Origin: an uncultured Desulfobacter sp.
GTDB taxonomy: Bacteria; Desulfobacterota; Desulfobacteria; Desulfobacterales; Desulfobacteraceae
Assembly (NCBI RefSeq): GCF_963666145.1
Contig: NZ_OY762614.1
Coordinates: 4,702,501 to 4,766,500 of the forward strand
Direction: 5' to 3'
Length of the DNA stretch: 64,000 nucleotides
Of this stretch, positions 52,831 to 62,700 are shown piece by piece. Numbering within the stretch: position 1 is the stretch's first letter; each line of letters starts with the position of its first letter. Under the pieces are notes generated by a model that did no database searches, was not told where the DNA came from, and worked only from the letters and a program-made list of their open reading frames with translations. A program made the position numbers and the translations under genes.

Positions 52831-52881
52831 GTTGATACAGAAGCATGAAAAATGTGCTGAGTAGGTGCTGAGTCTTCCATA

Positions 52882-53930
52882 TTAATTTTCCCCTGCCTTT
52901 TTAGGGAAATCCAATATCTCTGTATCAGCCTTTTTCTTCTTGAGCAGACCAGCCATTTTAAAAGCCGTATCGTTTTGAAACTGGCAATACCGGTCAAAGG
53001 CTTTGTTGGTTTCGTGGGCGGTTGCTTCCCTGGCAGATGTCGTGCCAGCGGCCCTGGCAATTTCAGTTGTGCTGGTGTGTCGCGTGCCTCCATATAGATC
53101 CAGACCCTGTACCCCCAATTTTTCACAAGCCCGGTCCCACCAGACTTTAAAATATTTCGGGCCAAATGGTGTGTTTTGTTTCTGGCTGCGAACCCCGCCA
53201 TGGTGCCGGAAGAATTTTAATTCAGGCAGGGCAGGGAACAGGCGCTTCATTTCTGCGATTTCTTCAACGTGTTCCGGCAGCAATCGGACTGTTTTAATTT
53301 TATTCTTGGATTTGGTTGGGTGATGAATTGTTATCACGCCATGTTCAATATCAATATCCCTTTCCCTGACTTTCCGCAGATCCCCTGGGCGAAGATTGAC
53401 ATATGTTGCCAGGAGATCAACCCCAAGCCAAATTTTTGGATTCTTTTTCTCTGACAGGTCGCGGACCTTTTCAATGATGGCCTGCTGAGTTTTTAAATCA
53501 GTGATAGTCCGATACCCAAGCTCAAAGTTTATTTCAGGAAACGGCGGAACAATATGAATGATCTGGCGTTTGAAAACCCACTTAAAGAAATCTGATAGGG
53601 CGCTGGCATAGTTCGCCCTGGTCTTTTCTGAGATCCCTTTTATATCAAAAAAGGTAATCCTCAATATCTGCCCCTGTAATATATTTCACATTGCTGTCAT
53701 AAAAATATTCCATGGCAACGCTGATGTGACGTTTTTTATCTCGGAAACTTTTAAGATGGGTTTTCCTCTTTAAATATTTTTCTGCCAGAACGCTAAATGA
53801 ATATGGCTTATCCGATGCATAGTCTTTTAAATCAAAGGTTCCTTCGTCTGTTTTAAATCTTAGGCCATTTAAAAATTGTGCTGCCCGGTCATAATTAGTG
53901 GTTGACCGAAAAATTCGAGCGGCCCTATTT
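52882..53930 (-). pseudogene. Tyrosine recombinase (integrase), frameshifted and 5'-truncated
   Basis: The 783-nt open part (52882-53664) encodes the core-binding end and catalytic domain: LRPGDLRKVRERDID (first arginine), GGTRHTSTTEIARAAG and TAHETNKAFDRYCQ (likely tyrosine). Upstream, in another frame, 53645-53905 encodes the matching N-terminal part (YDRAAQFLNGLRFKTDEGTFDLKDY ... TGADIEDYLF). The break is at a T6 run near 53650: one T fewer joins DYLF to DIKGISEKTRAN. Further upstream similarity fades at about 53930, where IS-derived sequence begins. It is tail-to-tail with ssrA, so it probably drove integration there; now inactive. Confidence 0.8.
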
Positions 53931-54083
53931 TAGGCTCTTTTGGTTGCTATAATGACTTGAAATTATTACTAATTTACTTAAAAACTACTGTACTTGTTTG
54001 AGTGGATCATATATAATAAGTCACTGTAATAATTACGTATATAGCCAACAATATAGATAAACGATCTATTTATAATTGGCACA
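53931..54083. other. Upstream end of the ISNCY-type element
   Basis: AT-rich DNA between the integrase remnant and the transposase gene. It probably includes the element's left end and promoter. I could not pair a terminal repeat because the right end was replaced by another element. Confidence 0.35.
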
Positions 54084-55553
54084 ATGCCCAAAAACTTCGA
54101 GGTTATTTTGCGTAAAACAATTGAGCCACAGATGACATTTGGACAAACACCAATTGACCAAATTAAAATTGATATGAGAGCCAGGGATGAAATTCCAAAA
54201 CTTCTTTTAGGCCTGCAACACATTTATTGCGTGAAAGAGCTGCGCCTAAAAGTTTTCGATATTCTTGAAACGATGATTCCGGACAATGTTAATTCAAAAA
54301 ACGGCCGCCCGGGAATGGAGTTATGGAAAATTCTTGTGATGGGCACCATTCGCCTCAATTGTAACTGGGATTATGATAAACTCCAGGATATCGTAAACAA
54401 TCACAATACCATACGGCAGATGCTCGGTCATGGCTTGATGGACAAAACCAAAGCATACCCACTCCAAACATTGAAGGACAATATTAAACTCTTAACGCCT
54501 GAAATTTTAGATAAAATCAACACCATCGTTGTAAAATCCGGCCATAAGCTTCTGGTTAAAGAAAAAGACCAGGCGTTGGCGGGACGGTGTGATTCATTCG
54601 TTCTCGAAACGGATGTCCATTACCCCACAGATATTAACCTGCTTTTTGATGCCGTTCGTAAGATGATTCAACTTGTTGCAGTTATCTGTAAAGGCCTAAG
54701 AATGACCACATGGCGGCAATCCGATTATAATATCAGATGTTTCAAGAAGCTTTATCGCAAGGCTCAGCAATTAAAACATTCCACCTCAAAGGATGAAAAC
54801 AAAAAGGCCCAAAGGGATGACTTGATTATCAGTGCTCATCGAATTTACATTGAATCGGCTGAGCAATTTATACAAAAGACTCTCTGGACCCTTGAAATCA
54901 TTGAATCATGTGATCCTAAAATTTTGGCGCAACTCGAAAGGCTAAAATACTATATTAACCGTGCCACCAGGCAAATTAATCTGATCAGGCGACGTGTTAT
55001 TCAAGGAGAAAAAATTACGCATGACGATAAGGTCTTTTCTATTTTTGAGCCGCACACGGAATGGATTTCAAAAGGAAAGGCCGGTGTCCCCCAAGAACTG
55101 GGGCTGCGTGTTTGTATCCTGGAGGATCAGTATGGCCTTATTTTACATCATCATGTAATGGAGAAACAAACTGATGACAAGGTAGCGGTCTCTATGGTCA
55201 ATGCGGCCCAATCAAAATTTGCCAACCTTAAAGGCTGCAGTTTTGATAAGGGCTTTTACAGTCCATATAATAAGGTGGAATTAAGGAAAAAGCTGGATTC
55301 CCTGGTGCTTCCCAAAAAAGGAAAACGTAACAAAATTGAGCATGAAGAAGAGACTTCCAAAATTTTTGTTCAGACAAAACGAAAGCATTCAGCGGTAGAA
55401 TCGGCTATTAATGCGTTGGAAAATCATGGGTTAGATCGATGTCCTGATCATGGTATTCTTGGCTTTAAGAGATATGTCAGTCTATCTGTTTTAGCCCGGA
55501 ACCTCCAAATCATTGGGCATCATATACAACAAAAAGAACGGCTACCGATTTAA
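54084..55553 (+). CDS. ISNCY-type (IS1202-like) transposase, C terminus overwritten
   Basis: 489 residues. A DDE pattern is visible: aspartate in FVLETDVHYPTDINLLFDA, a second in LGLRVCILEDQYGLILHHHV, glutamate in KRKHSAVESAINALENHGLDRC. N-terminal NGRPGMELWKILVMGTIRLNCNWDYDKLQ fits the same family. The last codons (RLPI-stop) come from the terminal repeat of the next element, which begins at 55540. The native C terminus is therefore lost, probably only a few residues. Activity is uncertain. Confidence 0.8.
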   Translation: MPKNFEVILRKTIEPQMTFGQTPIDQIKIDMRARDEIPKLLLGLQHIYCVKELRLKVFDILETMIPDNVNSKNGRPGMELWKILVMGTIRLNCNWDYDKLQDIVNNHNTIRQMLGHGLMDKTKAYPLQTLKDNIKLLTPEILDKINTIVVKSGHKLLVKEKDQALAGRCDSFVLETDVHYPTDINLLFDAVRKMIQLVAVICKGLRMTTWRQSDYNIRCFKKLYRKAQQLKHSTSKDENKKAQRDDLIISAHRIYIESAEQFIQKTLWTLEIIESCDPKILAQLERLKYYINRATRQINLIRRRVIQGEKITHDDKVFSIFEPHTEWISKGKAGVPQELGLRVCILEDQYGLILHHHVMEKQTDDKVAVSMVNAAQSKFANLKGCSFDKGFYSPYNKVELRKKLDSLVLPKKGKRNKIEHEEETSKIFVQTKRKHSAVESAINALENHGLDRCPDHGILGFKRYVSLSVLARNLQIIGHHIQQKERLPI

Positions 55554-55656
55554 GCTGGGACATTTTTTAACAGGGCACGCTTTTTTGATTAAAAAACTGG
55601 ACATTTGATTCCGTCTATTAAATAGAACTCTCACAGATATTAAAATAATAAGCTAA

Positions 55657-56568
55657 TTGTGGAGTTCTGATATTTCATTACGATTACGAAGTCAAAAAGT
55701 TGTTTCTTTTTTCGAGCGCAGTCCGGTCAAAGTTTCTCTAAGAAAACTTGCTAAATGTGTAAAGATATCAAAGAGTAGCGCACATCGAATTGTTATTGCT
55801 GTTCAAAAACGAAATATTCATCCAGAATCATATTTTGGGGAAAGTGCTGCAGGGCTAAAGCTGCTTGTTTTCGGAGTCATTTTTCATTTTGGAATCCGGC
55901 ACGGTGTCGGCGCTGACATGATTTCTGATTTTTTTCAACTTTTGCGTATTGAAAAACATGTTGGAGTCTCTGCTCCATCAATTAAAACTATGCGGAAGAA
56001 GATTGAAAAGCTTATAATTGAGTTTCAGGAAATCCATCAATCATCTGATATGTCCTTAAAACCACTCAAAATTGTTGGGGGTGTTGATGAAACCTTTTTT
56101 GAAGAAATGATCCTGGTGTTAATGGATCTGTCTTCAGGGTATATTTTCTTTGAAGAAGCCAGCGATAATAGGACCTATAAAACATGGTTTCAAAAAACAA
56201 CGACAGCCGTTCAAAATTTTAACCTTGATATTCAATATTTTGTCAGTGATCGTGCAAAAGCATTGATAAAACTGGGTGAAACAGGATTTAATTGTCCGAG
56301 TATTCCAGATTTGTTTCATGCTGAATATGAAATTGTAAAAACATTTGGGTCTGCTTTTGGTAAAAAAAGATCTGCTCTCACAAAGAAAATTGACAAGGCG
56401 TTGCTCACTTTGGCTCTCCTGAAGGAAGTTGGTGGGAATGCAAACAAAATAAGTGCGCAAAAAATATTAATTCAAAAACTGCAAAATGAGCAGACGCATT
56501 TAGAAAAGGGTAAAAAATCTTACCATACCGCCCTTCACGACATATCAAAAGCCGTTCACCCATTTAAC
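55657..56568 (+). pseudogene. DUF6399-like putative transposase, 5' part
   Basis: 304 codons from TTG 55657, the first part of a gene cut by the IS1380-family element. An N-terminal helix-turn-helix (VSLRKLAKCVKISKSSAHRIV, about 26-46) precedes D144 (IVGGVDETFFEEMILVLMDLSSGYIF) and D198 (FVSDRAKALIKLGETG), the first two residues of a probable RNase H-like DDE site. I believe the family is the one labelled DUF6399, but this is memory, not a search. Joined to 58416-59117 the frame is restored exactly. Past 56568 the frame runs 12 more codons into the IS. Confidence 0.75.
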
Positions 56569-58409
56569 CCCAAAACAAGCGTGTTTTCCCAAATACAACA
56601 CTCATGAGCAATCGGTCGTTTGAGCTATGATTTTTATCGCCAATTGTCATCAGGCAGACGAACTGCTCCCCATATTTTTGAGTCATACCGATTGTGTTGT
56701 GGTTCATTTTTTTTAAATCCTTTTAAAAGCTACCGGTTTAGGACTCGCCATTGCAAACCATTTGCAATAACTATCCGGTGGGAGAAAGATCACGTAACCC
56801 GGACGGTCTTCATGAAGTCAAAGTACTTGAACATGCTTGTAAGACGATCATTATAACCAATGATTCGATATTTTATGGCCCTGCCGGATCGCAAGATTAA
56901 ACAGGGGATGTTTATAAATGTCTGGATGAACCGCTTGAATTCCATGCGGATTATTGAAAGACCTAATGCCCGATATGGCATCAGCAGCCCATACCAGGCT
57001 TTCAGATCCCATGCCAAAGAGGCGATAACCATATAGGCCCAGTTGGCATTTAGAGAATCCGACGGGTTCTCCATAGCACGTACACCATGTTTCAACTGGT
57101 CAATATCATTCTCGTGATCAGCCCGTTTTCGGTAAAAATCCACCAACTGCTCGGCCGATTTTTTCCAATCGTTGGTGATATAAAAAAAGTAACGAACATC
57201 ATCAAACAGCAGACGTTCACCTTTATACTCGTTGATCGTTTTGCGCAGAACGATCATCCGGTAGGGCTTCCGACATTTACCCGGCTTATATTTAAATTCG
57301 GCTATATGTTCACATGCGGTCTCCAAGCGTTTAAATTTGCGTTTTTTAACCACTTCACGTTTAACATTTTCCGGGCGTTGTCTGGGAACTGTTTTAATCG
57401 ACCGAGGCGGTTTTTCAAATACAATCCAGTCAGACTCCGAGAGATTATTGGCCTGTTTGACCAAATTTGATCTGGCATCCATGCCAAATATAAAGGAACA
57501 GCGCTGATCCCATTTATCAAAGTTAGTGGTAAGACTAAAATCAGTATCACCCCGAACGTATAATTTTTTGAAAGTACCTTCCAGCAAATCAAGTGCCTTA
57601 TCCACCCACTGCGCAGAACCAAGGTGGGACGGAGCATTACCTGACCGGTTGATAATGTATAGAGGCTCCCTTGTTTTTTCCAAAGAGACGACCAATGGAG
57701 CATATCCCCACGTCCCTTTGTAAGAGATATCCATGCCCTGTTTGCACTCGCCGGTTGTCCCACTGATAGTACCGTCGATATTAATAATGGCTGCTTTCTT
57801 GAAATTTTGTGGCTGCTTTTCCCATATCTTTTTTCGGATGGTATTTTTTATATCCATCAGAGTCACAATATCTTCCGGGGAAAACCGGCGTAAAAAATCT
57901 CCTGCCGTAGTGGGATCAGGGATAAGTTTTGCATCCAGCGCATTAAGCCAGGCTTCATTATTTCTGAGTAGTTCAATATCCTGGAGGCAAGTACCGCCGG
58001 CAAGAATATTATATGCCATATTGGCGATATGATCTGATTCGTGATATGGCAGATGGCGTTTTAGCAACTCGAGCTCTTTATCTATCTCTTTCAGGAGGCC
58101 AGTCCTTTTTGCAAGCATATGAATCAGGCCTATGCCGCCGTGAGCAACCCCTTGGAGACGACCGTCAATCTCGTATTGAATGTTGGACGCCTTTAACATA
58201 GGAGTCGGCTGTTCCGTCCAATTTCTTTTGTTAAGTTTTTTGCTGATTTTTTTCTTGCGTTTTGCCAATTTTTTGCTGATATTCTTATTCACTCGAAACG
58301 TCCTTTCAACTTTGTATAGTTTGTTGTGGAAAACTCATTATACTCTTTATTGTTAGGCGTTTCGAGACTTTATCTTCTTTTTTATTACTTATTTCACGCT
58401 TGTTTTGGG
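56569..58409 (-). mobile_element. 1,841-bp IS1380-family insertion sequence
   Basis: Terminal repeats CCCAAAACAAGCGTG (56569-56583) and its complement (58395-58409) are perfect. They are flanked by direct copies of TTTAAC (56563-56568 and 58410-58415). Removing the IS and one copy restores the host frame (HPFN-LKTNSVKN), confirming both borders. It carries one transposase on the minus strand. Confidence 0.95.
56790..58292 (-). CDS. IS1380-family transposase
   Basis: 500 residues, normal for the family. N-terminal GLIHMLAKRTGLLKEID and HIANMAYNILAGGTCLQDIELLRNNEAWLNALDAKLIPDPTTAGDFLRRF are typical. DDE residues likely lie in INIDGTISGT, LYVRGDTDFSL and RADHENDIDQLKHGV. The frame is intact and the element has complete ends, so it is probably active. 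Confidence 0.93.
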   Translation of the reverse strand: MNKNISKKLAKRKKKISKKLNKRNWTEQPTPMLKASNIQYEIDGRLQGVAHGGIGLIHMLAKRTGLLKEIDKELELLKRHLPYHESDHIANMAYNILAGGTCLQDIELLRNNEAWLNALDAKLIPDPTTAGDFLRRFSPEDIVTLMDIKNTIRKKIWEKQPQNFKKAAIINIDGTISGTTGECKQGMDISYKGTWGYAPLVVSLEKTREPLYIINRSGNAPSHLGSAQWVDKALDLLEGTFKKLYVRGDTDFSLTTNFDKWDQRCSFIFGMDARSNLVKQANNLSESDWIVFEKPPRSIKTVPRQRPENVKREVVKKRKFKRLETACEHIAEFKYKPGKCRKPYRMIVLRKTINEYKGERLLFDDVRYFFYITNDWKKSAEQLVDFYRKRADHENDIDQLKHGVRAMENPSDSLNANWAYMVIASLAWDLKAWYGLLMPYRALGLSIIRMEFKRFIQTFINIPCLILRSGRAIKYRIIGYNDRLTSMFKYFDFMKTVRVT

Positions 58410-58415
58410 TTTAAC

Positions 58416-59117
58416 TTGAAAACAAATAGTGTAAAAAATTCAGCGGATTTAAAAGAGAAGCTGTCAGAAAACTTGGTAAAACTATCTCTGTTGCGCGCAA
58501 CATACTGTATCAATGACAAAAATGATCGTTTGGGGGAATTTGGTCGACAGATTGAAGATATTGCTTGGCTAATTAATTACTGGTGGTTGCTGGCAGATGA
58601 AAGCCTTGCCCAATATGAGATAGATGAAAAATGCAAGACATGGCTTCTTGAAATTTTTTTACCCTATGTTTACTGGAAAAAGCAAACATCGAAAACGAAA
58701 AATCCAGAATTGAAAAAAGAGTATGCATCTGCTTTGAGTCTTGCTCGCAGACAACTGGAAATGGATTCATCGACACCGATCCAAATCGGAAATAAAACCT
58801 GGCAGTCATGGGCAGATTGGATGGTTTCAAATTTTCAAAGAACTTCTTCGGCTGTCGAAGGGCGAAACGGCTACCTCTCTCAACGCCATCATAGCGGAAG
58901 AGGAATTTTGCCAGAACGTCTAAAAGCATTAACCATTATTCACAATTTTACATTGAAACGATTTGACGGTACCACTGCGGCGAATCGATTATTTGGTAAA
59001 GAGTTTCCAGACCTTTTTGAATGGGTTGTTCATAAAATGGATGATTTACCTTTGCCACGTCAGTATAAAAATACTGCCTCAAATAACTATTTGAAATTAA
59101 AAACTGTCCCGGCTTAA
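58416..59117 (+). pseudogene. DUF6399-like putative transposase, 3' part
   Basis: The last 233 residues of the gene begun at 55657. They include TSSAVEGRNGYLSQRHHSGRG, where the glutamate (residue 452 of the restored protein) would complete a DDE triad with D144 and D198. The VEGRNGYLS motif recalls VEG motifs of other IS transposases. The frame runs open back to 58326 inside the IS1380 element, but that stretch is not part of the gene. Confidence 0.75.
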
Positions 59118-59127
59118 ACCGGTAGCC

Positions 59128-59181
59128 CCATTTTCGGCAAATAGAGCAAGGGCGTTTTCCACGAGAATTCTTTGCCATCAT
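59128..59181 (-). pseudogene. Truncated start of a small Cys-containing protein
   Basis: Minus-strand codons MMAKNSRGKRPCSICRKW match the start of a small zinc-finger-like protein I have seen beside IS transposases. It breaks off at the right terminal repeat of the 55.5-59.1 kb element, so the insertion or a later recombination removed the rest. Confidence 0.45.
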
Positions 59182-59512
59182 TTTTCTCCAAAATTCGAAT
59201 CGGGGAGATTATATGTAGCAAATTTTGAATGAATCAGCGGCGGGGTCTATCGGCGGGATAGGCATGCGGGGTATGATTTTATGATTTTCTTGGCGGGGTA
59301 TGGCGGCGGGGTATCTGGCCGTTACATTATTTCGTTATGAATATCGGGGATAAGCGTTACACTTTTTAAAGCTGGTCACCTGTGTAATAATAAAGTACCT
59401 TGTTGAACACCTAAATTAGGATAATTTATACATGCTCCCGTGAAAACCGCAATAGGTGGCGAACTGTTTAATGGCTTGGGCATTGAATCAGGTTTTTCCT
59501 TTCTGAAGATGG
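59182..59512. other. Non-coding stretch before the toxin-antitoxin remnant
   Basis: About 330 bases with no supported gene. A G-rich patch at 59238-59313 repeats GGCGGGG several times (CGGCGGGGT, TTGGCGGGGTA, GGCGGCGGGGTA). The rest is AT-rich and looks like decayed DNA. Confidence 0.4.
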
Positions 59513-59695
59513 GGTGTCCGACGATTTTATGACAGAACGAGCTTCACAGGAACAATAAAAAGGGAAGCTTTTTGATGCTGAAATATATATATACGATTGG
59601 AAGTCCTTCCCTATGACGACAAAGCGGCTGCCCACTATGGAAATATCAGAGCCGATTTAGAAAAAAAAGGCACCTCTATCCGGGGCAAAAATTTT
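59513..59695 (+). pseudogene. VapBC toxin-antitoxin remnant
   Basis: The codons SDDFMTERASQEQ-stop-KGKLF (about 59513-59575) resemble the C terminus of a VapB antitoxin with a nonsense codon. Its TGA overlaps ATG 59575 in the TGATG arrangement usual for these pairs. MLKYIYTIG starts a VapC-like PIN protein, then after a deletion of roughly 80 codons comes EVLPYDDKAAAHYGNIRADLEKKGTSI, the C-terminal PIN segment, in another frame. Both genes are dead. Confidence 0.65.
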
Positions 59696-59728
59696 TTGTT
59701 TTTTAGAATTATAGTTTCAGGAAACACA

Positions 59729-62700
59729 ATGAAAGTTCAACATCAAAATTTCCGGCAAGCGCTTTCTCCCGGCCTTTCAATTATACATTCCAATCATCTG
59801 GAAGATTTAAGGCAGGTGGCCGTAAACTGGATTAAGGGGCATCCCTTAGGGGTTCTGGAGACCGAGCAGTTTATTGTTCAAAGCAATGGTATGGCCCAAT
59901 GGCTGAAGCTGGCGCTGGCTGCGGATGACGGATGCGGCATCAGTGCCGGAATTGAGATGAAACTGCCGGGGCGATACGTCTGGACCGCATACCGGGCGGT
60001 TCTGGGCAGTGAGATCATTCCCGAAGAATCCGCCTATGACAAAGATCGATTGATCTGGCGGATTTTCAGGCTCTTGCCATTGTTGGCAGGGGAATCCATT
60101 TTTGAGCCCTTGAACCGGTTCCTTGAACATGATGAAGACCTGCGTAAACGCAGCCAGCTGGCCGGTCATCTGGCCGATCTTTATGATCAGTATCAGGTGT
60201 ACCGGGCGGATTGGCTTGAAGACTGGTCCCAGGGCGTTGACCGGCTCGCCAGAATAGGGGGGCAGCCGTTTCCTCTGGGTGAAAATCAGAAGTGGCAGGC
60301 TGAACTGTGGCGCAGGATCAAGGCCGATGTCCCGGACGAATATAGGAACCTAGGCCGGGCTGACCTTCATAACAGATTTTTGGAAAAAGCCGGAACCTTG
60401 AACGGGCAGCGGCCAAAGGAATTGCCTCCCCGGGTGATTGTGTTCGGGATTTCGTCTTTGCCCCGCCAGGTGCTGGAAACCTTGTATGCCGTATCTTCCA
60501 TGTCCCAGGTTTTACTTTTTGTCCACAACCCCTGCCGTCATTTCTGGGCGGACATTGTTGAAGACCGGGAACTTTTGCGCATTGAAAACGCCCGTCACAT
60601 GGTGAAGTCCGGCATGCCCAGTGCTCCTGCCCCCGAGATGCTTCATCAGCATGCCAATCCATTACTTGCGGCGTGGGGAAAACAGGGGCGGGATTACATT
60701 GGCCTGCTTTACGGGTATGACGAACCGGAAAATTATGAAACTAATTTTGCCCAAATCGATATATTTGAGGATTTTCTAATACCCGGCAGCGACAATGGCC
60801 TTTTGCAGCAGGTACAACAGGCGATTTTGGATCTTGAGCCGCTCCCCGGGGATGAGGGTGAGAAATCAGTGGTTGAGTCCGAAGATGAATCGATCTGTTT
60901 TCAGGTGGCCCACAGCCGCCAGCGTGAAGTGGAGATCCTTCAGGATCAGCTTCTCCATTGTTTTGAAACCCTGGCGGAGTTAAATCCCCGGGACATTATT
61001 GTGATGACACCCGACATTGATTCCTACGCCCCCCACATTGAAGCGGTTTTCGGAAATCTGGCGTTAACGGATCCCCGGTTTATACCCTTTACAATTGCGG
61101 ATAAACCCAACAGGGAAAGTGTGCCCCTGATCAGGGCGCTGGAAACCCTGTTGCATTTGCCCGATTCCCGAATGGGCGTCAGTGACGTCATGGATCTTTT
61201 TGAGGTTGGGGCATTCAGACGGCGCTTTAACATTGGAGAGGATGAGTTGCCCAAGCTGAGACAATGGATTGAAGGGGCCGGGATCGCCTGGGGATTGAAC
61301 GACGAACAGCGCACGTTGTTCAAACTGCCCGATGGACTGGCACAGAACACCTGGGCCTTTGGTCTGGACCGTATGCTGTTAGGGTATGCGGTTGGATCGG
61401 GCGGGAGTTGGAACGGCATTGAGCCCTATGAAGAGGTTGGCGGCCTTGAGGCGGCTCTGGTGGGGCCTTTATTTGATGCCATTGGAGAACTGCAACGTTT
61501 ATGGCGCAGTTTGAACCAGGATGCAACGCCGGCGGTTTGGTCTGAAAAAATCCGAAATCTCACCCAGGATTGTTTTACGGTCCGGGAAAGCCAGGACCAG
61601 TTGACGATCAGCCGACTGAACGACATTCTCGATCAATGGCTTGATGCTTGCGACCAGGCAATGCTGGATGAAAAATTACCCCTGGCCGTTGTCCGGGATT
61701 TCTTATTGGCCCGGATGAATGAATCCAGCACATCCCAGCGGTTTCTGGCAGGCATGGTGAATTTCGGCACACTGATGCCCATGCGGGCCATCCCCTTCAA
61801 AGTGGTCTACCTTTTGGGCATGAACGACGGGGCGTTTCCCCGAAGTCACCCGCCCCTTGATTTTGATTTGATGTCAGGAAAGGGGCTTTATCGGCCCGGG
61901 GACCGATCCCGGCGGGAGGATGACCGGTATCTTTTCCTTGAATCCCTGCTGTCAGCCCGGAAACGGCTGTATATTTCCTATGTGGGCAGGGATGACCGGG
62001 ATAACAGTGAGCGTATGCCATCGGTGCTGGTGGGTCAGCTCCGGGATTATCTTAGTGCCGGGTGGTGTCTGGATAAAAGCGCAGATGGAACCGAAAAAGC
62101 CGATTTGCTGGGGGCGATCACCCATCTCCATCCTTTGCAGCCTTTTGGCCGGGATTATTTTCGTGGAGATGGTCGTGGTCTGTTTACCTATGCCCATGAA
62201 TGGCGGACTTCCCTTGATTCCGGAACAGTGGAGAGGCGGGATGCCTTAAATCAAGCCTTGCCTGTGCCTGATTTTGAAGGCCGCCTGAATTTGGCGTCCC
62301 TGATTCGTTTTTTTAAAAAACCGGTTCAATATTTCTTCAACCAGCGCCTGTCCATCAGGTTTGATGAACCGTCTATAACCGATCGGGATCAGGAGCCCTT
62401 TGCCTTGGATTTCCTGGCGCCTTTTGGATTAGGGACACAATTGCTGGAGGCAGGGCTCCATGCCAACTCCTTTGACGCAGCTTCCGCCGTTACAACAGAG
62501 GCCCTGCGCCTGACCCGAACAGGGGCTTTGCCCATGGCGGGGTTCGGCCATTTGGCAGCCGAAGAACTTTCAAAACCGGTCATAGATATGTTGGTCGGAC
62601 ATCAGAATCTATTGGGAAAATGGCCATGCCCCTGCGACCCCATGGAAATTTCCCTGAACATTGACGCGGATGAGACACCGGCCGTTTTTTTAGACGACTG

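Larger units (their letters stand above)
55540..59127 (+). mobile_element. IS-like element with 23-bp inverted repeats, itself split by an IS1380-family element
   Basis: Terminal repeats at 55540-55562 and 59105-59127 match at 21 of 23 positions (each end starts GGCTACCG). Without the nested insertion the element is about 1.74 kb and holds one gene of 537 codons with a DDE-like triad. No target duplication is evident (left flank AAAGAAC, right flank CCATTTT), so flanks may have recombined. Confidence 0.75.

Noticed and set aside
52496..53201. Minus-strand open frames covering ssrA and part of the integrase.
   Set aside because: They are shadows of the tmRNA and of the integrase in a different frame.
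52760..59700. A second attachment-site copy of the ssrA 3' end within the window.
   Set aside because: I looked for the GGGTTCAACTCCCGTCGCC string beyond ssrA and did not see it.
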